Part shown: positions 28,700-42,300 of the stretch, piece after piece | Position numbering within the stretch: the stretch's first letter is position 1 | Layout: every line of letters begins with the position of its first letter | Assembly (NCBI RefSeq): GCF_029227915.1 | Contig: NC_079878.1 | Coordinates: 33,755,501-33,819,500 of the forward strand | From: Hydractinia symbiolongicarpus | Taxonomy: Eukaryota; Cnidaria; Hydrozoa; Anthoathecata; Hydractiniidae | DNA: 64,000 nt | Direction: 5' to 3' | Made by a program: the position numbers and the translations under genes | Notes under the pieces: generated by a model | Databases searched by the model: none | What the model was told of the DNA's origin: nothing | Seen by the model: only the letters and a program-made list of their open reading frames with translations

Positions 28700-30330
28700 C
28701 CGGCAATCATGTCAAATAAAGAAGAATGTTATTTCTTGGAGTCCAATTTTCTCATTTATCACATTTATCAGGTCACAGTCCAAAGTTAGTTCATTTAAGT
28801 CCCACAGTCAATCGTTTCACTGTTAAAAGCGATGCAACCTAGTATTATCAGGCAAATATCGCTACCCACATGTTGGTACGAATATGTGTCCCAAACGTTG
28901 TAACTCAAACGAATTGACACCGTTAGAAAGTCAATGAATTGTAGTTTTTGAAACTGTCGCTATTTCTTCAGCGGGCGATAACGGATAGGATTGGTCCCAC
29001 AGTAAAGAATGATGTATTCATCTAAATTTTTAAATAAAGCGCTACCACAGCGCCCAGTGTAATCGCTGAGTTCCGGCAATCACGTCAAAATAAGAAGAAT
29101 GTTTTTTTTGAGTCCAATTGCCTCATTTATCAAACTTATCAGGTCACAGTCCAAAGTTAGTTCAATTAAGTCCCACAGTCAATAGTTTCATTGTTTAAAG
29201 CGGTACAACCTAGTAATCTCAGAAAAATATCGATAAATATATCTCGGTACGAATATGTGACCCAACCGTTGTAACTCAAACGGACTGACACCGTGAGAAA
29301 GTCAATGAAATGTAGTTTTTGAAACTGTCGCTATTTGTTCAGCGAGCGATCACGGCTAGGATTGGTCCCACAGTAAAAAATGACTGATAAATCTAAATTT
29401 TTAAATGAAGCGCTAACACAGCGCCCAGTGTAATCCTTGAGTTCCGGCAATCATGTCAAATAAAGAAGAATGTTATTTCTTGGAGTCCAATTTTCTAATT
29501 TATCACATTTATCAGGTCACAGTCCAAAGTTAGTTCATTTAAGTCCCACAGTCAATCGTTTCACTGTTAAAAGCGATGCAACCTAGTATTATCAGGCAAA
29601 TATCGCTACCCACATGTTGGTACGAATATGTGTCCCAAACGTTGTAACTCAAACGAATTGACACCGTTAGAAAGTCAATGAATTGTAGTTTTTGAAACTG
29701 TCGCTATTTCTTCAGCGGGCGATAACGGATAGGATTGGTCCCACAGTAAAGAATGATGTATTCATCTAAATTTTTAAATAAAGCGCTACCACAGCGCCCA
29801 GTGTAATCGCTGAGTTCCGGCAATCACGTCAAAATAAGAAGAATGTTTTTTTTGAGTCCAATTGCCTCATTTATCAAACTTATCAGGTCACAGTCCAAAG
29901 TTAGTTCAATTAAGTCCCACAGTCAATAGTTTCATTGTTTAAAGCGGTACAACCTAGTAATCTCAGAAAAATATCGATAAATATATCTCGGTACGAATAT
30001 GTGACCCAACCGTTGTAACTCAAACGGACTGACACCGTGAGAAAGTCAATGAAATGTAGTTTTTGAAACTGTCGCTATTTGTTCAGCGAGCGATCACGGC
30101 TAGGATTGGTCCCACAGTAAAAAATGACTGATAAATCTAAATTTTTAAATGAAGCGCTAACACAGCGCCCAGTGTAATCCTTGAGTTCCGGCAATCATGT
30201 CAAATAAAGAAGAATGTTATTTCTTGGAGTCCAATTTTCTCATTTATCACATTTATCAGGTCACAGTCCAAAGTTAGTTCATTTAAGTCCCACAGTCAAT
30301 CGTTTCACTGTTAAAAGCGATGCAACCTAG
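28700..30330. repeat. Tandem duplication of an A/B dimer (744 bp)
   Basis: The rare GATGTATTCATC unit occurs at 29,011 and 29,755, exactly 744 bp apart, and the surrounding bases agree from about 28,700 to 29,586 against 29,444 to 30,330. Linked markers AAATATCGATAAATATATC and GCGATCACGG occur in both copies. The only difference I saw is TTTTCTAATTT near 29,497 against TTTTCTCATTT. The block begins in a type B unit and ends where AGTATTATC gives way to AGTAATATC. Confidence 0.85.
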
Positions 30331-31799
30331 TAATATCAGGTAAATATCGCTAAATACATGTTGTTACGAATATGTGACCTAACCGGTGTAACTCAAACGG
30401 ACTGACACCGTTAGAAAGTCAATGAAATGTAGTTTTTGAAACTGTCGCTATTTCTTCAGTTCGCGATAACGGCTAGGATTGGTCCCACAGTAAATAATGA
30501 TTTATTTATCTAAATTTTTAAATGAAGCGCTACCACAGCTCCCAGTGTAATCGCTGAGTTCCGGCAATCACGTCAAAATGAGAAGAATGTTTTTTTTGAG
30601 TCTAATTGCCTCATTTATCAAACTTATCAGGTCACAGTCCAAAGTTAGTTCAATTAAGTCCCACAGTCAATAGTTTCATTGTTTAAAGCGGTACAACCTA
30701 GTAATCTCAGAAAAATATCGCTAAATATATCTCGGTACGAATATGTGACCCAACCGTTGTAACTCAAACGGACTGACACCGTGAGAAAGTCAATGAAATG
30801 TAGTTTTTGAAACTGTCGCTATTTGTTCAGCGAGCGATAACGGCTAGGATTGGTCCCACAGTAAAAAATGACTGATAAATCTAAATTTTTAAATGAAGCG
30901 CTAACACAGCGCCCAGTGTAATCCTTGAGTTCCGGCAATCATGTCAAATAAAGAAGAATGTTATTTCTTGGAGTCCAATTTTCTCATTTATCACATTTAT
31001 CAGGTCACAGTCCAAAGTTAGTTCATTTAAGTCCCACAGTCAATCGTTTCACTGTTAAAAGCGATGCAACCTAGTAATATCAGGTAAATATCGCTAAATA
31101 CATGTTGTTACGAATATGTGACCTAACCGGTGTAACTCAAACGGACTGACACCGTTAGAAAGTCAATGAAATGTAGTTTTTGAAACTGTCGCTATTTCTT
31201 CAGTTCGCGATAACGGCTAGGATTGGTCCCACAGTAAATAATGACTTATAAATCTGAATGTTTAAATAAAGCGCTTCCACAGCGCCCACTGTATTCGCTG
31301 AGTTCCGGCAATCTTGTCAAATTAAGAAGAATGTTATTTCTTGGAGTCCAGTTTTCTCATTTATCACATTTATTAGGTCACAGTCCAAAGTTAGTTCAAT
31401 TAAGTCCCACAGTGAATCGTTTCACTGTTAAAAGCGATGCAACCTAGTAATATCAGGAAAATATCGTTACCCACATGTTGGTACGAATATGTGTCCCAAA
31501 CGTTGTAACTAAAACGAATTGACACCGTTAGAAAGTCAATGAATTGTAATTTTTGAAACTGTCGCTATTTCTTCAGCGGGCGATAACGGATAGGATTGGT
31601 CCCACAGTAAAGAATGATTTATTTATCTAAATTTTTAAATGAAGCGCTACCACAGCTCCCAGTGTAATCGCTGAGTTCCGGCAATCACGTCAAATTAAGA
31701 AGAATGTTTTTTTTGAGTCCAATTGTCTCATTTATCACACTTATCAGGTCACAGTCCAAAGTTAGTTCAATTAAGTCCCACAGTCAATCGTTTCACTGT
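30331..31799. repeat. Satellite monomers between amplified blocks
   Basis: About four monomers of types A, B and C lie here, including a type C unit at 31,241 with an open 68-codon frame. The unit with ATCTCTAAT-like private changes near 30,600 (GAGTCTAATTGCC, AAAATGAGAAG) shows local divergence. There is nothing but satellite. Confidence 0.85.
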
Positions 31800-33095
31800 T
31801 AAAAGCGATGCAACCTAGTAATATGAGAAAAATATCGCTAAATACATGTTGGTACGAATATGTAACCCAACCGGTGTAACTCAAACGGACTGACATCGTT
31901 AGAAAGTCAATGAAATGTAGTTTTTGAAACTGTCGCTATTTCTTCAGCGCGCGATAACGGCTAGGATTGGTCCCACAGCAAAAAAATGACTTATAAATCT
32001 AAAATTTTAAATGAAGCGCTACCACAGCGCCCAGTGTAATCGCTGAGTTCCGGCAATCATGTCAAATAAAGAAGAATGTTATTTCTTGGAGTCCAATTTT
32101 CTCAATTATCACATTTATCAGGTCACAGTCCAAAGTTAGCTCAATTACGTCCCACAGTCAATCGTTTCACTGTTAATAGCGATGCAACCTAGTAATCTCA
32201 GAAAAATATCGCTAAATACATGTTGGTACGAATATGTCACACAACCGTTGTAACTCAAACGAACTGACACCGTTAGAAAGTCAATGAAATGTAGTTTTTG
32301 AAACTGTCGCTATTTCTTTAGCGCGCAATAACGGCTAGGATTGGTCCCACAGTAAAAAAATGACTTATTAATCTAAATTTTTAAATAAAGCGCTACCACA
32401 GCGCCCAGTGTAATCGCTGAGTCCCGGCAATCACGTCAAATTAAGAAGAATGTTTTTTTTGAGTCCAATTGTCTCATTTATCACACTTATCAGGTCACAG
32501 TCTAAAGTTAGTTCAATTAAGTCCCACAGTCAATAGTTTCATTGTTTAAAAGGTACAACCTAGTAATCTCAGAAAAATATCGCAAAATATATCTCGGTAC
32601 GAATATGTGACCCAACCGTTGTAACTCAAACGGACTGACACCGTGAGAAAGTCAATGAAATGTAGTTTTTAAAACTGTCGCTATTTTTTCAGCGCGCGAT
32701 AACGGCTAGGATTGGTGCACAGTAAATAATGACTTATAAATCTGAATGTTTAAATGAAGCGCTACCACACCGCCCAGTGTAATCGCTGAGTTCCGGCAAT
32801 CTTGTCAAATTAACAAGAATGTTATTTCTTGGTGTCCAGTTTCCTCATTTATCACATTTATCAGGTCACAGTCCAAAGTTAGTTCAATTAAGTCCCACAG
32901 TCAATCGTTTCACTGTTAAAAGCGATGCAACCTAGTAATATCAGGCAAATATCGCTACCCACATGTTGGTACGAATATGTGTCCCAAACGTTGTAACTCA
33001 AACGAATTGACACCGTTAGAAAGTCAATGAATTGTAGTTTTTGAAACTGTCGCTATTTCTTCAGCGGGCGATAACGGATAGGATTGGTCCCACAG
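31800..33095. repeat. Block with D and E monomers, copy 1 of a 2,233-bp-spaced pair
   Basis: The series B-like end (AATATGAG), D (CAGCAAAAAAATG at 31,975), E (GACTTATTAATC) and the TTAACAAGAATG unit recurs at 34,033-35,328, a shift of 2,233 bp or 6 monomers. Differences include CCACACCGCCC near 32,767 against CCACAGCGCCC and CTTGGTGTCC against CTTGAAGTCC. After 33,095 the copies diverge (GATGTATTTATC against GATTTATTTATC). Confidence 0.75.
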
Positions 33096-33649
33096 TAAAG
33101 AATGATGTATTTATCTAAATTTTTAAATGAAGCGCTACCACAGCGCCCAGTGTAATCGCTGAGTTCCGGCAATCACGTCAAAATAAGAAGAATGTTTTTT
33201 TTGAGTCCAATTGCCTCATTTATCAAACTTATCAGGTCACAGTCCAAAGTTAGTTCAATTAAGTCCCACAGTGAATCGTTTCACTGTTAAAAGCGATGCA
33301 ACCTAGTAATATCAGGAAAATATCGCTACCCACATGTTGGTACGAATATGTGTCCCAAACGTTGTAACTCAAACGGACTGACACCGTTAGAAAGTCAATG
33401 AATTGTAGTTTTTGAAACTGTCGCTATTTCTTCAGCTGGCGATAACGGATAGGATTGGTCCCACAGTAAAGAATGATTTATTTATATAAATTTTTAAATG
33501 AAGCGCCACCACAGCTCCCAGTGTAATCGCTGAGTTCCGCCAATCACCTCAAATTAAGAAGAATGTTTTTTTTTGAGTCCAATTGTCTCATCTATCACAC
33601 TTATCAGGTCACATTCCAAAGTTAGTTCAATTAAGTCCCACAGTCAATA
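33096..33649. repeat. Chimeric A/C monomer and adjoining unit
   Basis: The unit from 33,101 begins as type A (GATGTATTTATC, T8 tract, TTATCAAACTTATC). It switches to type C near 33,270 (CAGTGAATCGTTTCACTG, then TCAGGAAAATATCG). The next unit has a longer T tract near 33,564 (T9 rather than T8) and the private changes CACCTCAAATT and TCATCTATCAC. Only satellite is present. Confidence 0.75.
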
Positions 33650-36600
33650 GTTTCATTGTTTAAAGCGGTACAACCTAGTAATCTCAGAACAACATCGCTA
33701 AATATATTTCGGTACGAATATGTGACCCAACCGTTGTAACTCAAACGGACTGACACCGTGAGAAAGTCAGTGAAATGTAGTTTTTGAAACTGTCGCTATT
33801 TGTTCAGCGAGCGATAACGGCTAGGATTGGTCCCACAGTAAAAAATGACTGATAAATCTAAATTTTTAAATGAACCGCTAACACAGCGCCCAGTGTAATC
33901 CCTGAGTCCCGGCAATCATGTCAAATAAAGAAGAATGTTATTTCTTGGAGTCCAATTTTCTCATTTATCACATTTATCAGGTCACAGTCCAAAGTTAGTT
34001 CATTTAAGTCCCACAGTCAATCGTTTCACTGTTAAAAGCGATGCAACCTAGTAATATGAGAAAAATATCGCTAAATACATGTTGGTACGAATATGTAACC
34101 CAACCGGTGTAACTCAAACGGACTGACATCGTTAGAAAGTCAATGAAATGTAGTTTTTGAAACTGTCGCTATTTCTTCAGCGCGCGATAACGGCTAGGAT
34201 TGGTCCCACAGCAAAAAAATGACTTATAAATCTAAAATTTTAAATGAAGCGCTACCACAGCGCCCAGTGTAATCGCTGAGTTCCGGCAATCATGTCAAAT
34301 AAAGAAGAATGTTATTTCTTGGAGTCCAATTTTCTCAATTATCACATTTATCAGGTCACAGTCCAAAGTTAGCTCAATTACGTCCCACAGTCAATCGTTT
34401 CACTGTTAATAGCGATGCAACCTAGTAATCTCAGAAAAATATCGCTAAATACATGTTGGTACCAATATGTCACACAACCGTTGTAACTCAAACGAACTAA
34501 CACCGTTAGAAAGTCAATGAAATGTAGTTTTTGAAACTGTCGCTATTTCTTTAGCGCGCAATAACGGCTAGGATTGGTCCCACAGTAAAAAAATGACTTA
34601 TTAATCTAAATTTTTAAATAAAGCTCTACCACAGCGCCCAGTGTTATCGCTGAGTTCCGGCAATCACGTCAAATTAAGAAGAATGTTTTTTTTGAGTCCA
34701 ATTGTCTCATTTATCACACTTATCAGGTCACAGTCTAAAGTTAGTTCAATTAAGTCCCACAGTCAATAGTTTCATTGTTTAAAAGGTACAACCTAGTAAT
34801 CTCAGAAAAATATCGCAAAATATATCTCGGTACGAATATGTGACCCAACCGTTGTAACTCAAACGGACTGACACCGTGAGAAAGTCAATGAAATGTAGTT
34901 TTTGAAACTGTCGCTATTTTTTCAGCGCGCGATAACGGCTAGGATTGGTCCACAGTAAATAATGACTTATAAATCTGCATGTTTAAATGAAGCGCTACCA
35001 CAGCGCCCAGTGTAATCGCTGAGTTCCGGCAATCTTGTCAAATTAACAAGAATGTTATTTCTTGAAGTCCAGTTTCCTCATTTATCACATTTATCAGGTC
35101 ACAGTCCAAAGTTAGTTCAATTAAGTCCCACAGTCAATCGTTTCACTGTTAAAAGCGATGCAACCTAGTAATATCAGGCAAATATCGCTACCCACATGTT
35201 GGTACGAATATGTGTCCCAAACGTTGTAACTCAAACGAATTGACACCGTTAGAAAGTCAATGAAATGTAGTTTTTGAGACTGTCGCTATTTCTTCAGCGG
35301 GCGATAACGGATAGGATTGGTCCCACAGTAAAGAATGATTTATTTATCTAAATTTTTAAATGAAGCGCTACCACAGCTCCCAGTGTAATCGCTGAGTTCC
35401 GGCAATCACGTCAAAATAAGAAGAATGTTTTCTTTTGAGTCCAATTGTCTCATTTATCACACTTATCAGGTCACAGTCCAAAGTTAGTTCAATTAAGTCC
35501 CACAGTCAATAGTTTCATTGTTTAAAGCGGTACAACCTAGTAATCTCAGAAAAATATCGCTAAATATATCTCGGTACGAATATGTGACCCAACCGTTGTA
35601 ACTCAAACGGACTGATACCGTGAGAAAGTCAATGAAATGTAGTTTTTGAAACTGTCGCTATTTGTTCAGCGAGCGATAATGGCTAGGTTGGTCCCACAGT
35701 AAAAATGACTGATAAATCTAAATTTTTAAATGAAGCGCTAACACAGCGCCCAGTGTAATCCTTGAGTTTCGGCAATCATGTCAAATAAAGAAGAATGTTA
35801 TTTCTTGGAGTCCAATTTTCTCATTTATCACATTTATCAGGTCACAGTCCAAAGTTAGTTCATTTAAGTCCTACAGTCAATCGTTTCACTGTTAAAAGCG
35901 ATGCAACCTAGTAATATCAGATAAATATCGCTAAATACATGTTGTTACGAATATGTGACCTAACCGGTGAAACTCAAACGGACTGACACCGTTAGAAAGT
36001 CAATGAAATGTAGTTTTTGAAACTGTCGCTATTTGTTCAGTTCGCGATAACGGCTAGGATTGGTCCCACAGTAAATAATGACTTATAAATCTGAATGTTT
36101 AAATAAAGCGCTACCACAGCGCCCACTGTATTCGCTGAGTTCCGGCAATCTTGTCAAATTAAGAAGAATGTTATTTCTTGGAGTCCAATTTTCTCATTTA
36201 TCACATTTATTAGGTCACAGTCCAAAGTTAGTTCAATTAAGTCCCACAGTGAATCGTTTCACTGTTAAAAGCGATGCAACCTAGTAATATCAGGAAAATA
36301 TCGCTACCCACATGTTGGTACGAATATGTGTCCCAAACGTTGTAACTCAAACGGACTGACACCGTTAGAAAGTCAATGAATTGTAGTTTTTGAAACTGTC
36401 GCTACTTCTTCAGCGGGCGATAACGGATAGGATTGGTCCCACAGTAAAGAATGATTTATTTATCTAAATTTTTAAATGAAGCGCTACCACAGCTTCCAGT
36501 GTAATCGCTGAGTTCCGCCAATCACGTCAAATTAAGAAGAATGTTTTTTTTGAGTCCAATTGTCTCATTTATCACACTTATCAGGTCACAGTCCAAAGTT

Positions 36601-36950
36601 AGTTCAATTAAGTCCCACAGTCATTAGTTTCATTGTTTAAAGCGGTACAACCTAGTAATCTCAGAAAAATATCGCTAAATATATCTCGGTACGAATATGT
36701 GACCCAACCGTTGTAACTCAAACGGACTGACACCGTGAGAAAGTCAATGAAATGTAGTTTTTGAAACTGTCGCTATTTGTTCAGCGAGCAATAACGGCTA
36801 GGATTGGTCCCACAGTAAAAAATGACTTATAAATCTAAATTTTTAAATGAATCGCTAACACAGCGCCCAGTGTAATCCCTGAGTTCCGGCAATCATGTCA
36901 AATAAAGAAGAATGTTATTTCTTGGAGTCCAATTTTCTCATTTATCACAT
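33650..36950. repeat. About 3.3-kb segment, copy 1 of a pair 24.94 kb apart
   Basis: Rare markers recur downstream at a nearly constant shift of 24,944-24,946 bp: ATATTTCGG near 33,702 and 58,646, CAGCAAAAAAATG at 34,211 and 59,155 (the G), CTGCATG near 34,977 and 59,921, CTTGAAGTCC near 35,062 and 60,006, GTTTTCTTTTGAG near 35,428 and 60,373, ACTGATACCG near 35,612 and 60,557, GAGTTTCGG near 35,766 and 60,712, and the type C units at 36,078 and 61,024. The agreement ends at about 36,960/61,905. Confidence 0.8.
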
Positions 36951-38460
36951 TTCTCAGGTCACAGTCCAAAGTTAGTTCATTTAAGTCCCACAGTGAATCG
37001 TTTCACTGTTAAAAGCGATGCAACCTAGTAATATCAGGAAAATATCGCTACCCACATGTTGGTACGAATATGTGTCCCAAACGTTGTAACTCAAACGGAC
37101 TGACACCGTTAGAAAGTCAATGAATTGTAGTTTTTGAAACTGTCGCTACTTCTTCAGCGGGCGATAACGGATAGGATTGGTCCCACAGTAAAGAATGATT
37201 TATTTATCTAAATTTTTAAATGAAGCGCTACCACAGCTTCCAGTGTAATCGCTGAGTTCCGCCAATCACGTCAAATTAAGAAGAATGTTTTTTTTGAGTC
37301 CAATTGTCTCATTTATCACACTTATCAGGTCACAGTCCAAAGTTAGTTCAATTAAGTCCCACAGTCATTAGTTTCATTGTTTAAAGCGGTACAACCTAGT
37401 AATCTCAGAAAAATATCGCTAAATATATCTCGGTACGAATATGTGACCCAACCGTTGTAACTCAAACGGACTGACACCGTGAGAAAGTCAATGAAATGTA
37501 GTTTTTGAAACTGTCGCTATTTGTTCAGCGAGCAATAACGGCTAGGATTGGTCCCACAGTAAAAAATGACTTATAAATCTAAATTTTTAAATGAATCGCT
37601 AACACAGCGCCCAGTGTAATCCCTGAGTTCCGGCAATCATGTCAAATAAAGAAGAATGTTATTTCTTGGAGTCCAATTTTCTCATTTATCACATTTCTCA
37701 GGTCACAGTCCAAAGTTAGTTCATTTAAGTCCCACAGTGAATCGTTTCACTGTTAAAAGCGATGCAACCTAGTAATATCAGGAAAATATCGCTACCCACA
37801 TGTTGGTACGAATATGTGTCCCAAACGTTGTAACTCAAACGGACTGACACCGTTAGAAAGTCAATGAATTGTAGTTTTTGAAACTGTCGCTACTTCTTCA
37901 GCGGGCGATAACGGATAGGATTGGTCCCACAGTAAAGAATGATTTATTTATCTAAATTTTTAAATGAAGCGCTACCACAGCTCCCAGTGTAATCGCTGAG
38001 TTCAGCCAATCACGTCAAATTAAGAAGAATGTTTTTTTTGAGTCCAATTGTCTCATTTATCACACTTATCAGGTCACAGTCCAAGGTTAGTTCAATTAAG
38101 TCCCACAGTCAATAGTTTCATTGTTTAAAGCGGTACAACCTAGTAATCTCAGAAAAATATCGCTAAATATATCTCGGTACGAATATGTGACCCAACCGTT
38201 GTAACTCAAACGGACTGACACCGTGAGAAAGTCAATGAAATGTAGTTTTTGAAACTGTCGCTATTTGTTCAGCGAGCAATAACGGCTAGGATTGGTCCCA
38301 CAGTAAAAAATGACTTACAAATCTAAATTTTTAAATAAATCGCTAACACAGCGCCCAGTGTAATCGCTGAGTTCCGGCAATCATGTCAAATAAAGAAGAA
38401 TGTTATTTCTTGGAGTCCAATTTTCTCATTTATCACATTTCTCAGGTCACAGTCCAAAGT
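36232..38460. repeat. Three tandem copies of a two-monomer unit (744 bp)
   Basis: The markers GCTACTTCTTCAGC, CAGCTTCCAG, CAGTCATTAG and ATTTCTCAGG recur every 744 bp. Copies one and two (about 36,240-36,983 and 36,984-37,727) look identical. The third starts the same but differs after about 37,976 (CAGCTCCCAG, TTCAGCCAATC, CCAAGGTTAG, CAGTCAATAG). It ends near 38,460, where the next unit has CAGTCAATCG and AGTATTATC. Confidence 0.85.
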
Positions 38461-39350
38461 TAGTTCATTTAAGTCCCACAGTCAATCGTTTCACTGTTAA
38501 AAGCGATGCAACCTAGTATTATCAGGCAAATATCGCTAAATACATGTTGTTACGAATATCTGACCTAACCGGTGTAACTCAAACGGACTGACACCGTTAG
38601 AAAGTCAATGAAATGTAGTTTTTGAAACTGTCGCTATTTCTTCAGTTCGCGATAACGGCTAGGATTGGTCCCACAGTAAATAATGACTTATAAATCTGAA
38701 TGTTTAAATAAAGCGCTACCACAGCGCCCACTGTATTCGCTGAGTTCCGGCAATCTTGTCAAATTAAGAAGAATGTTATTTCTTGGAGTCCAGTTTTCTC
38801 ATTTATCACATTTATTAGGTCACAGTCCAAAGTTAGTTCAATTAAGTCCCACAGTGAATCGTTTCACTGTTAAAAGCGATGCAACCCAGTAATATCAGGA
38901 AAATATCGCTACCCACATGTTGGTACGAATATGTGTCCCAAACGTTGTAACTCAAACGGACTGACACCGTTAGAAAGTCAATGAATTGTAGTTTTTGAAA
39001 CTGTCGCTATTTCTTCAGCGGGCGATAACGGATAGGATTGGTCCCACAGTAAAGAATGATTTATTTATCTAAGTTTTTAAATGAAGCGCTACCACAGCGC
39101 CCAGTGTAATCGCTGAGTTCTGCCAATCACGTCAAATTAAGAAGAATGTTTTTTTTGAGTCCAATTGTCTCATTTATCACACTTATCAGGTCACAGTCCA
39201 AAGTTAGTTCAATTAAGTCCCACAGTCAATAGTTTCATTGTTTAAAGCGGTACAACCTAGTAATCTCAGAAAAATATCGCTAAATATATCTCGGTACGAA
39301 TATGTGACCCAACCGTTGTAACTCAAACGGACTGACACCGTGAGAAAGTT
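38461..39350. repeat. Satellite monomers left of the 8,189-bp HOR
   Basis: About 2.4 monomers lie here: the end of a B unit, a type C unit at 38,683 whose frame runs one codon longer because its stop TAG is CAG (AACCCAGTAA), and a type A unit with CTAAGTTTT and TTCTGCCAATC. These differ from the equivalent position at 46,650-47,539, which places the left HOR boundary near 39,350. Confidence 0.75.
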
Positions 39351-42300
39351 AATGAAATGTAGTTTTTGAAACTGTCGCTATTTGTTCAGCGAGCGATAAC
39401 GGCTAGGATTGGTCCCACAGTAAAAAATGACTGATAAATCTAAATTTTTAAATGAACCGCTAACACAGCGCCCAGTGTAATCCCTGAGTTCCGGCAATCA
39501 TGTCAAATAAAGAAGAATGTTATTTCTTGGAGTCCAATTTTCTCATTTATCACATTTATCAGGTCACAGTCCAAAGTTAGTTCATTTAAGTCCCACAGTC
39601 AATCGTTTCACTGTTAAAAGCGATGCAACCTAGTATTATCAGGCAAATATCGCTACCCACATGTTGGTACGAATATGTGTCCCAAACGTTGTAACTCAAA
39701 CGAATTGACACCGTTAGAAAGTCAATGAATTGTAGTTTTTGAAACTGTCGCTATTTCTTCAGCGGGCGATAACGGATAGGATTGGTCCCACAGTAAAGAA
39801 TGATGTATTCATCTAAATTTTTAAATAAAGCGCTACCACAGCGCCCAGTGTAATCGCTGAGTTCCGGCAATCACGTCAAAATAAGAAGAATGTTTTTTTT
39901 GAGTCCAATTGCCTCATTTATCAAACATATCAGGTCACAGTCCAAAGTTAGTTCAATTAAGTCCCACAGTCAATAGTTTCATTGTTTAAAGCGGTACAAC
40001 CTAGTAATCTCAGAAAAATATCGATAAATATATCTCGGTACGAATATGTGACCCAACCGTTGTAACTCAAACGGACTGACACCGTGAGAAAGTCAATGAA
40101 ATGTAGTTTTTGAAACTGTCGCTATTTGTTCAGCGAGCGATCACGGCTAGGATTGGTCCCACAGTAAAAAATGACTGATAAATCTAAATTTTTAAATGAA
40201 GCGGTAACACAGCGCCCAGTGTAATCCTTGAGTTCCGGCAATCATGTCAAATAAAGAAGAATGTTATTTCTTGGAGTCCAATTTTCTCATTTATCACATT
40301 TATCAGGTCACAGTCCAAAGTTAGTTCATTTAAGTCCCACAGTCAATCGTTTCACTGTTAAAAGCGATGCAACCTAGTAATATCAGGTAAATATCGCTAA
40401 ATACATGTTGTTACGAATATGTGACCTAACCGGTGTAACTCAAACGGACTGACACCGTTAGAAAGTCAATGAAATGTAGTTTTTGAAACTGTCGCTATTT
40501 CTTCAGTTCGCGATAACGGCTAGGATTGGTCCCACAGTAAATAATGACTTATAAATCTGAATGTTTAAATAAAGCGCTACCACTGCGCCCACTGTATTCG
40601 CTGAGCTCCGGCAATCTTGTCAAATTAAGAAGAATGTTATTTCTTGGAGTCCAGTTTTCTCATTTATCACATTTATTAGGTCACAGTCCAAAGTTAGTTC
40701 AATTAAGTCCCACAGTGAATCGTTTCACTGTTAAAAGCGATGCAACCTAGTAATATCAGGCAAATATCGCTACCCACATGTTGGTACGAATATGTGTCCC
40801 AAACGTTGTAACTCAAACGAATTGACACCGTTAGAAAGTCAATGAATTGTAGTTTTTGAAACTGTCGCTATTTCTTCAGTTCGCGATAACGGCTAGGATT
40901 GGTCCCACAGTAAATAATGACTTATAAATCTGAATGTTTAAATAAAGCGCTACCACAGCGCCCACTGTATTCGCTGAGTTCCGGCAATCTTGTCAAATTA
41001 AGAAGAATGTTTCTTCTTGGAGTCCAGTTTTCTCATTTATCACATTTATTAGGTCACAGTCCAAAGTTAGTTCAATTAAGTCCCACAGTGAATCGTTTCA
41101 CTGTTAAAAGCGATGCAACCTAGTAATATCAGGCAAATATCGCTACCCACATGTTGGTACGAATATGTGTCCCAAACGTTGTAACTCAAACGAATTGACA
41201 CCGTTAGAAAGTCAATGAATTGTAGTTTTTGAAACTGTCGCTATTTCTTCAGCGGGCGATAACGGATAGGATTGGTCCCACAGTAAAGAATGATTTATTT
41301 ATCTAAATTCTTAAATGAAGCGCTACCACAGCTCCCAGTGTAATCGCTGAGTTCCGGCAATCACGTCAAAATAAGAAGAATGTTTTTTTTGAGTCCAATT
41401 GCCTCATTTATCAAACTTATCAGGTCACAGTCCAAAGTTAGTTCAATTAAGTCCCACAGTCAATAGTTTCATTGTTTAAAGCGGTACAACCTAGTAATCT
41501 CAGAAAAATATCGCTAAATATATCTCGGTACGAATATGTGACCCAACCGTTGTAACTCAAACGGACTGACACCGTGAGAAAGTCAATGAAATGTAGTTTT
41601 TGAAACTGTCGCTATTTGTTCAGCGAGCGATAACGGCTAGGATTGGTCCCACAGTAAAAAATGACTGATAAATCTAAATTTTTAAATGAAGCGCTAACAC
41701 AGCGCCCAGTGTAATCCTTGAGTTCCGGCAATCATGTCAAATAAAGAAGAATGTTATTTCTTGGAGTCCAATTTTCTCATTTATCACATTTATCAGGTCA
41801 CAGTCCAAAGTTAGTTCATTTAAGTCCCACAGTCAATCGTTTCACTGTTAAAAGCGATGCAACCTAGTAATATCAGGTAAATATCGCTAAATACATGTTG
41901 TTACGAATATGTGACCTAACCGGTGTAACTCAAACGGACTGACACCGTTAGAAAGTCAATGAAATGTAGTTTTTGAAACTGTCGCTATTTCTTCAGTTCG
42001 CGATAACGGCTAGGATTGGTCCCACAGTAAATAATGACTTATAAATCTGAATGTTTAAATAAAGCGCTACCACAGCGCCCACTGTATTCGCTGAGTTCCG
42101 GCAATCTTGTCAAATTAAGAAGAATGTTATTTCTTGGAGTCCAGTTTTCTCATTTATCACATTTATTAGGTCACAGTCCAAAGTTAGTTCAATTAAGTCC
42201 CACAGTGAATCGTTTCACTGTTAAAAGCGATGCAACCTAGTAATATCAGGCAAATATCGCTACCCACATGTTGGTACGAATATGTGTCCCAAACGTTGTA

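Larger units (their letters stand above)
14100..28700. repeat. Mosaic dominated by alternating A/B monomers (744-bp dimers)
   Basis: Most units alternate between type A (T8 tract, GTTTAAAGCGGTAC, ATATATCTCGG, GTTCAGCGAGCG) and type B (GACTGATAAATC, GCTAACACAG, TCATTTAAGTCC, CTACCCACATG, CAGCGGGCG). An example run is A at 19,349, B at 19,719, A at 20,088 and B at 20,459. The alternation is interrupted by type C units (16,739, 21,203, 26,034), by D/E-like units near 13,700-14,500, 22,270-22,690 and 24,790-25,310, and by A-A or B-B neighbours. Several monomers are chimeric. No gene or non-satellite sequence is seen. Confidence 0.8.
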
